From the NCBI GenBank assembly GCA_041676625.1, contig JBAYRN010000007.1, positions 1-64,000 on the forward strand: a stretch of DNA of 64,000 nucleotides, written 5' to 3'. This document shows positions 61,563 to 64,000 of this stretch, piece by piece (positions within the stretch are counted from its first letter, which is position 1; each line of letters opens with the position of its first letter). Position numbers and translations under genes: made by a program. This DNA is from JAEXNA01 sp041676625 (GTDB lineage: Bacteria; Vulcanimicrobiota; Xenobia; Xenobiales; JADMJV01). Under the pieces are notes generated by a model. That model ran no database searches. It saw nothing but the letters and a program-made list of their open reading frames with translations, and was not told the DNA's origin.

Positions 61563-62033
61563 ATGTCAAGAAAAGGACCAGCCCCCAAACGGGCTATTAT
61601 TCCTGATCCTCGTTTTAAGAATCTTCGTTTGGCGAAGTTCATGAATATGCTGATGCGAGGCGGAAAAAAAGGACTTGCGGAACGGATCGTTTACGGTGCG
61701 CTCGATGCAGTCTCACAGCGGACGGGCAAAGATCCCCTGGTGGTCTTTCAAGACGCCATGGAGAACGCCATGCCTCTGGTGGAAGTGCGGGCCCGCCGGG
61801 TCGGTGGTGCCACCTATCAGGTTCCCGTGGAAGTTCGCCCGGAGCGCCGCAACTCTCTAGCTATGCGCTGGATCATCGGAGGGGCTCGCAACCGCTCCGG
61901 ACGTACCATGGTCGATAAATTGGCCAGCGAGTTGGCTGACGCCGCTCAGGGCGTGGGATCGGCTGTGAAAAAGCGTGAGGACACTCACCGCATGGCAGAG
62001 GCCAACAAGGCGTTCGCCCACTATAAATGGTAG
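61563..62033 (+). CDS. rpsG: 30S ribosomal protein S7
   Basis: A 156-aa protein of standard length that organises the 3' major domain of 16S rRNA. Family segments are SRKGPAPKR, FMNMLMRGGKK, VRARRVGGATYQVPVEVRP and RMAEANKAFAHYKW. It lies 23 bases after rpsL and 3 bases before fusA, in the normal str operon order. Confidence 0.98.
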   Translation: MSRKGPAPKRAIIPDPRFKNLRLAKFMNMLMRGGKKGLAERIVYGALDAVSQRTGKDPLVVFQDAMENAMPLVEVRARRVGGATYQVPVEVRPERRNSLAMRWIIGGARNRSGRTMVDKLASELADAAQGVGSAVKKREDTHRMAEANKAFAHYKW

Positions 62034-62036
62034 GCC

Positions 62037-64000
62037 GTGACTAAGAACACGACGTCCATACCTCTCTCCAAGTTCCGTAACATCGGTATTGCGGCTCACA
62101 TCGACGCCGGCAAGACGACGACTACGGAACGAATTCTCTTTTATGCCGGAGTGGTTCACCGGGTGGGTGAAGTGCACGAAGGAAATGCCACCATGGATTA
62201 TATGGTGCAGGAGAAGGAGCGAGGCATCACCATTACCTCGGCGGTGACTACGGCGATCTGGAAAGATCATTGTGTCAATATCATCGATACCCCGGGGCAC
62301 GTAGATTTTACGGTGGAGGTGGAGCGCTCTCTGCGGGTGCTCGATGGCGGTGTGTTCGTTTTCTGTGCGGTGGGTGGGGTTCAGCCCCAGTCCGAAACCG
62401 TATGGCGCCAGGCCGATCGGTACAAGGTCCCCCGGGTCGCTTTCGTCAACAAGATGGACCGCATCGGAGCGAGCTACTTCGGTGTGGTCGACAAGATCAA
62501 GGAGCGCCTGGGGGCTAATGCTTTGCCGGTGCAGATGCCGATCGGGGAAGAGGACTCTTTCGAAGGGGTCGTCGATCTGGTGGAGATGAGAGCGATCTAC
62601 TACCGGGACGATTCTGGGATGAATTTTGAAGAGATCGAGATTCCCCAGGAGTTGCTCGAGCGCGCTGAGGAGTTGCACGAAGCGATCGTGGAGGCCGCAG
62701 CCGAGGCGGACGACGATTTGATGGCGATCTACCTGGAGTCCGGCAAACTGTCGGTGGAGCAGGTGAAGTCGGGCTTGCGAAAGCTCACTCTGCAGCTTCA
62801 GGTGGTGCCGGTTTTCTGCGGGTCATCGTTCAAAAACAAGGGTGTTCAGCCTTTGCTGGATGGAGTGGTGAACTATCTTCCGGCCCCCACCGACCTTCCG
62901 CCCGTGACGGGGATTCATCCTCACACCGAGGTGGAGGAGGAGAGGGTCTTGGAGACAGAGGCGCCACTGGCCTCTCTGGTGTTCAAGGTCATTAGCGATC
63001 CCTACGTCGGTCGCTTGAGCTTTGTGCGGGTCTATAGCGGGGTCCTGGAGAAAGGGACCACGGTCTTAAACGCCGCTACCGGCAAGAAAGAGCGGATCGG
63101 CCGCTTGATGAAGATGCACGCGGATAGTCGAGAGGATGTCGACGAACTGCGAGCTGGAGAACTTGGTGCCATCGTTGGCTTGAAAATCTCGGGCACTGGT
63201 GATACCCTGTGCGATGTCAAGCGACCGATTTTGTTGGAAAAGATCGAGTTTCCCGATCCGGTGATCTCGGTGGCTATTGAGCCGAAGACAGCAGCAGACC
63301 AGGATAAGATGGGCTCTGCTCTGGCCAAGCTTGGAGATGAGGATCCCACCTTCGTCACCTCCACCAATGAGGAGACGGGTCAGACTCTGATCTCCGGGAT
63401 GGGCGAGTTGCATCTGGAGATCATCGTCGACAGGCTGCTCAGAGAATTTAAGGTCAGCGCCAACGTGGGTAAACCGCAGGTGGCTTATAAAGAGGCTCTG
63501 GGGGCTTCCGCGAAGGTGGAAGGAAAGTTTATCCGGCAAACGGGTGGGCGTGGTCAGTACGGGCACGTCTGGATTGAGGTCAAACCTCTTGACTCGGGAG
63601 CCGGTTTCAAGTTTATTAACAAGATCGCAGGCGGAGCAATACCCAAGGAGTACATTCCGGCGGTGGAGACCGGAGTCCGAGAGGGCTTGACAGCCGGGGT
63701 GCTGGCAGGGTATCCCGTAGTGGACGTTGAGGTAACCCTCTATGACGGTTCTTATCACAACGTCGATTCTTCCGAGATGGCGTTTCGGGCGGCAGCCTCA
63801 CACGCCCTCAGAGACGCCCTCTGGAAGAGCGAGTGCTACCTCAAGGAGCCGGTGATGGCTGTCGAGGTGGTGGTCCCGGAGGTTCACCTGGGCGACGTGA
63901 TGGGTGACCTGAACGGTCGCCGAGGAGATATAAGAAAGATGGATCCGGCTCCTGGGAGTTCAAGCCAGATCACGGCAATGGTCCCTCTTTCTGAAATGTT
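62037..64000 (+). CDS. fusA: Elongation factor G (partial, runs off the window)
   Basis: The start is GTG 62037, 3 bases after the rpsG stop. 654 complete codons are visible. GTPase motifs: AHIDAGKTTTTERIL (G1), RGITITSA (G2), DTPGHVDFT (G3), NKMD (G4) and the CGSSFKNKGVQ segment after G5. Domain IV has RQTGGRGQYGHVWIEV, and domain V starts before the end. About 40 C-terminal residues are missing at position 64000. It catalyses ribosome translocation. tuf would be expected next. Confidence 0.97.
   Translation, partial: MTKNTTSIPLSKFRNIGIAAHIDAGKTTTTERILFYAGVVHRVGEVHEGNATMDYMVQEKERGITITSAVTTAIWKDHCVNIIDTPGHVDFTVEVERSLRVLDGGVFVFCAVGGVQPQSETVWRQADRYKVPRVAFVNKMDRIGASYFGVVDKIKERLGANALPVQMPIGEEDSFEGVVDLVEMRAIYYRDDSGMNFEEIEIPQELLERAEELHEAIVEAAAEADDDLMAIYLESGKLSVEQVKSGLRKLTLQLQVVPVFCGSSFKNKGVQPLLDGVVNYLPAPTDLPPVTGIHPHTEVEEERVLETEAPLASLVFKVISDPYVGRLSFVRVYSGVLEKGTTVLNAATGKKERIGRLMKMHADSREDVDELRAGELGAIVGLKISGTGDTLCDVKRPILLEKIEFPDPVISVAIEPKTAADQDKMGSALAKLGDEDPTFVTSTNEETGQTLISGMGELHLEIIVDRLLREFKVSANVGKPQVAYKEALGASAKVEGKFIRQTGGRGQYGHVWIEVKPLDSGAGFKFINKIAGGAIPKEYIPAVETGVREGLTAGVLAGYPVVDVEVTLYDGSYHNVDSSEMAFRAAASHALRDALWKSECYLKEPVMAVEVVVPEVHLGDVMGDLNGRRGDIRKMDPAPGSSSQITAMVPLSEM

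Overview
The window is a moderately GC-rich bacterial chromosome segment, densely coded on both strands. No stretch over 300 bases lacks a gene. It has no CRISPR array, insertion sequence, phage gene or plasmid gene. A Gram-negative-type envelope is suggested by a lipoprotein, two ExbD proteins and a secretin N-domain protein. Other traits point towards the Terrabacteria side: system II cytochrome c assembly (ResB/CcsA), a Bacillus-length S12 with the central insertion, and priA-def-fmt-rlmN clustering. An uncultivated diderm lineage such as an Eremiobacterota- or Armatimonadota-like group would fit, but this is inference and I cannot name the phylum. Tetratricopeptide (TPR) proteins are unusually common. 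TTG starts are frequent, twice as a TTGA stop/start overlap.

Layout. 0-9 kb: a GH64/thaumatin-like lipoprotein, TrmO with a zinc-ribbon protein, a Gly-rich miniprotein, a methyltransferase, a TPR protein, a low-complexity protein and a sucrase/ferredoxin-like protein. 9-16 kb: CcsA, ResB, a TPR protein, an AMIN/secretin-N protein and a small secreted protein, all on the minus strand. 16-19 kb: an overlapping three-gene set (ATP-grasp, LD-carboxypeptidase, degenerate receiver/GGDEF protein). 19-25 kb: rpsN, metK, a Ser/Thr kinase-zinc ribbon-TPR protein and a prepilin. 25-31 kb: SPOR protein, priA, a small exported protein, def, fmt, and rlmN facing them. 31-44 kb is the most unusual part: a 1346-aa protein with internal repeats, two tandem subtilases without signal peptides, TPR proteins and two ExbD genes without ExbB. 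44-53 kb: a candidate CRP-controlled small RNA, tRNA-Asn, a hemerythrin-like protein, beta-propellers, pcnB, rpiA, a predicted Na+-pumping pyrophosphatase, tRNA-Pro and a GH57 protein. 53-64 kb: rpoB with its own promoter and terminator, a GAF-GGDEF protein, an MscS channel with a cyclic-nucleotide domain, then the str operon rpsL-rpsG-fusA (fusA runs off the end).

Housekeeping promoters are easy to read. rpoB and rpsL both have TTGACA-N17-TATTAT, both tRNA genes have 17-bp-spacer promoters overlapping the preceding stop codon, and rpsN has TTGACC-N17-TACATT. The main surprises are: rpoB separated from rpoC, which is not in its usual place between rpoB and the str operon; a perfect CRP half-site pair at about -41.5 from a TATAAT box with no gene downstream on that strand; structured leaders before rpoB, rpsL and possibly metK; and the 31-44 kb block of apparently leaderless large proteins.
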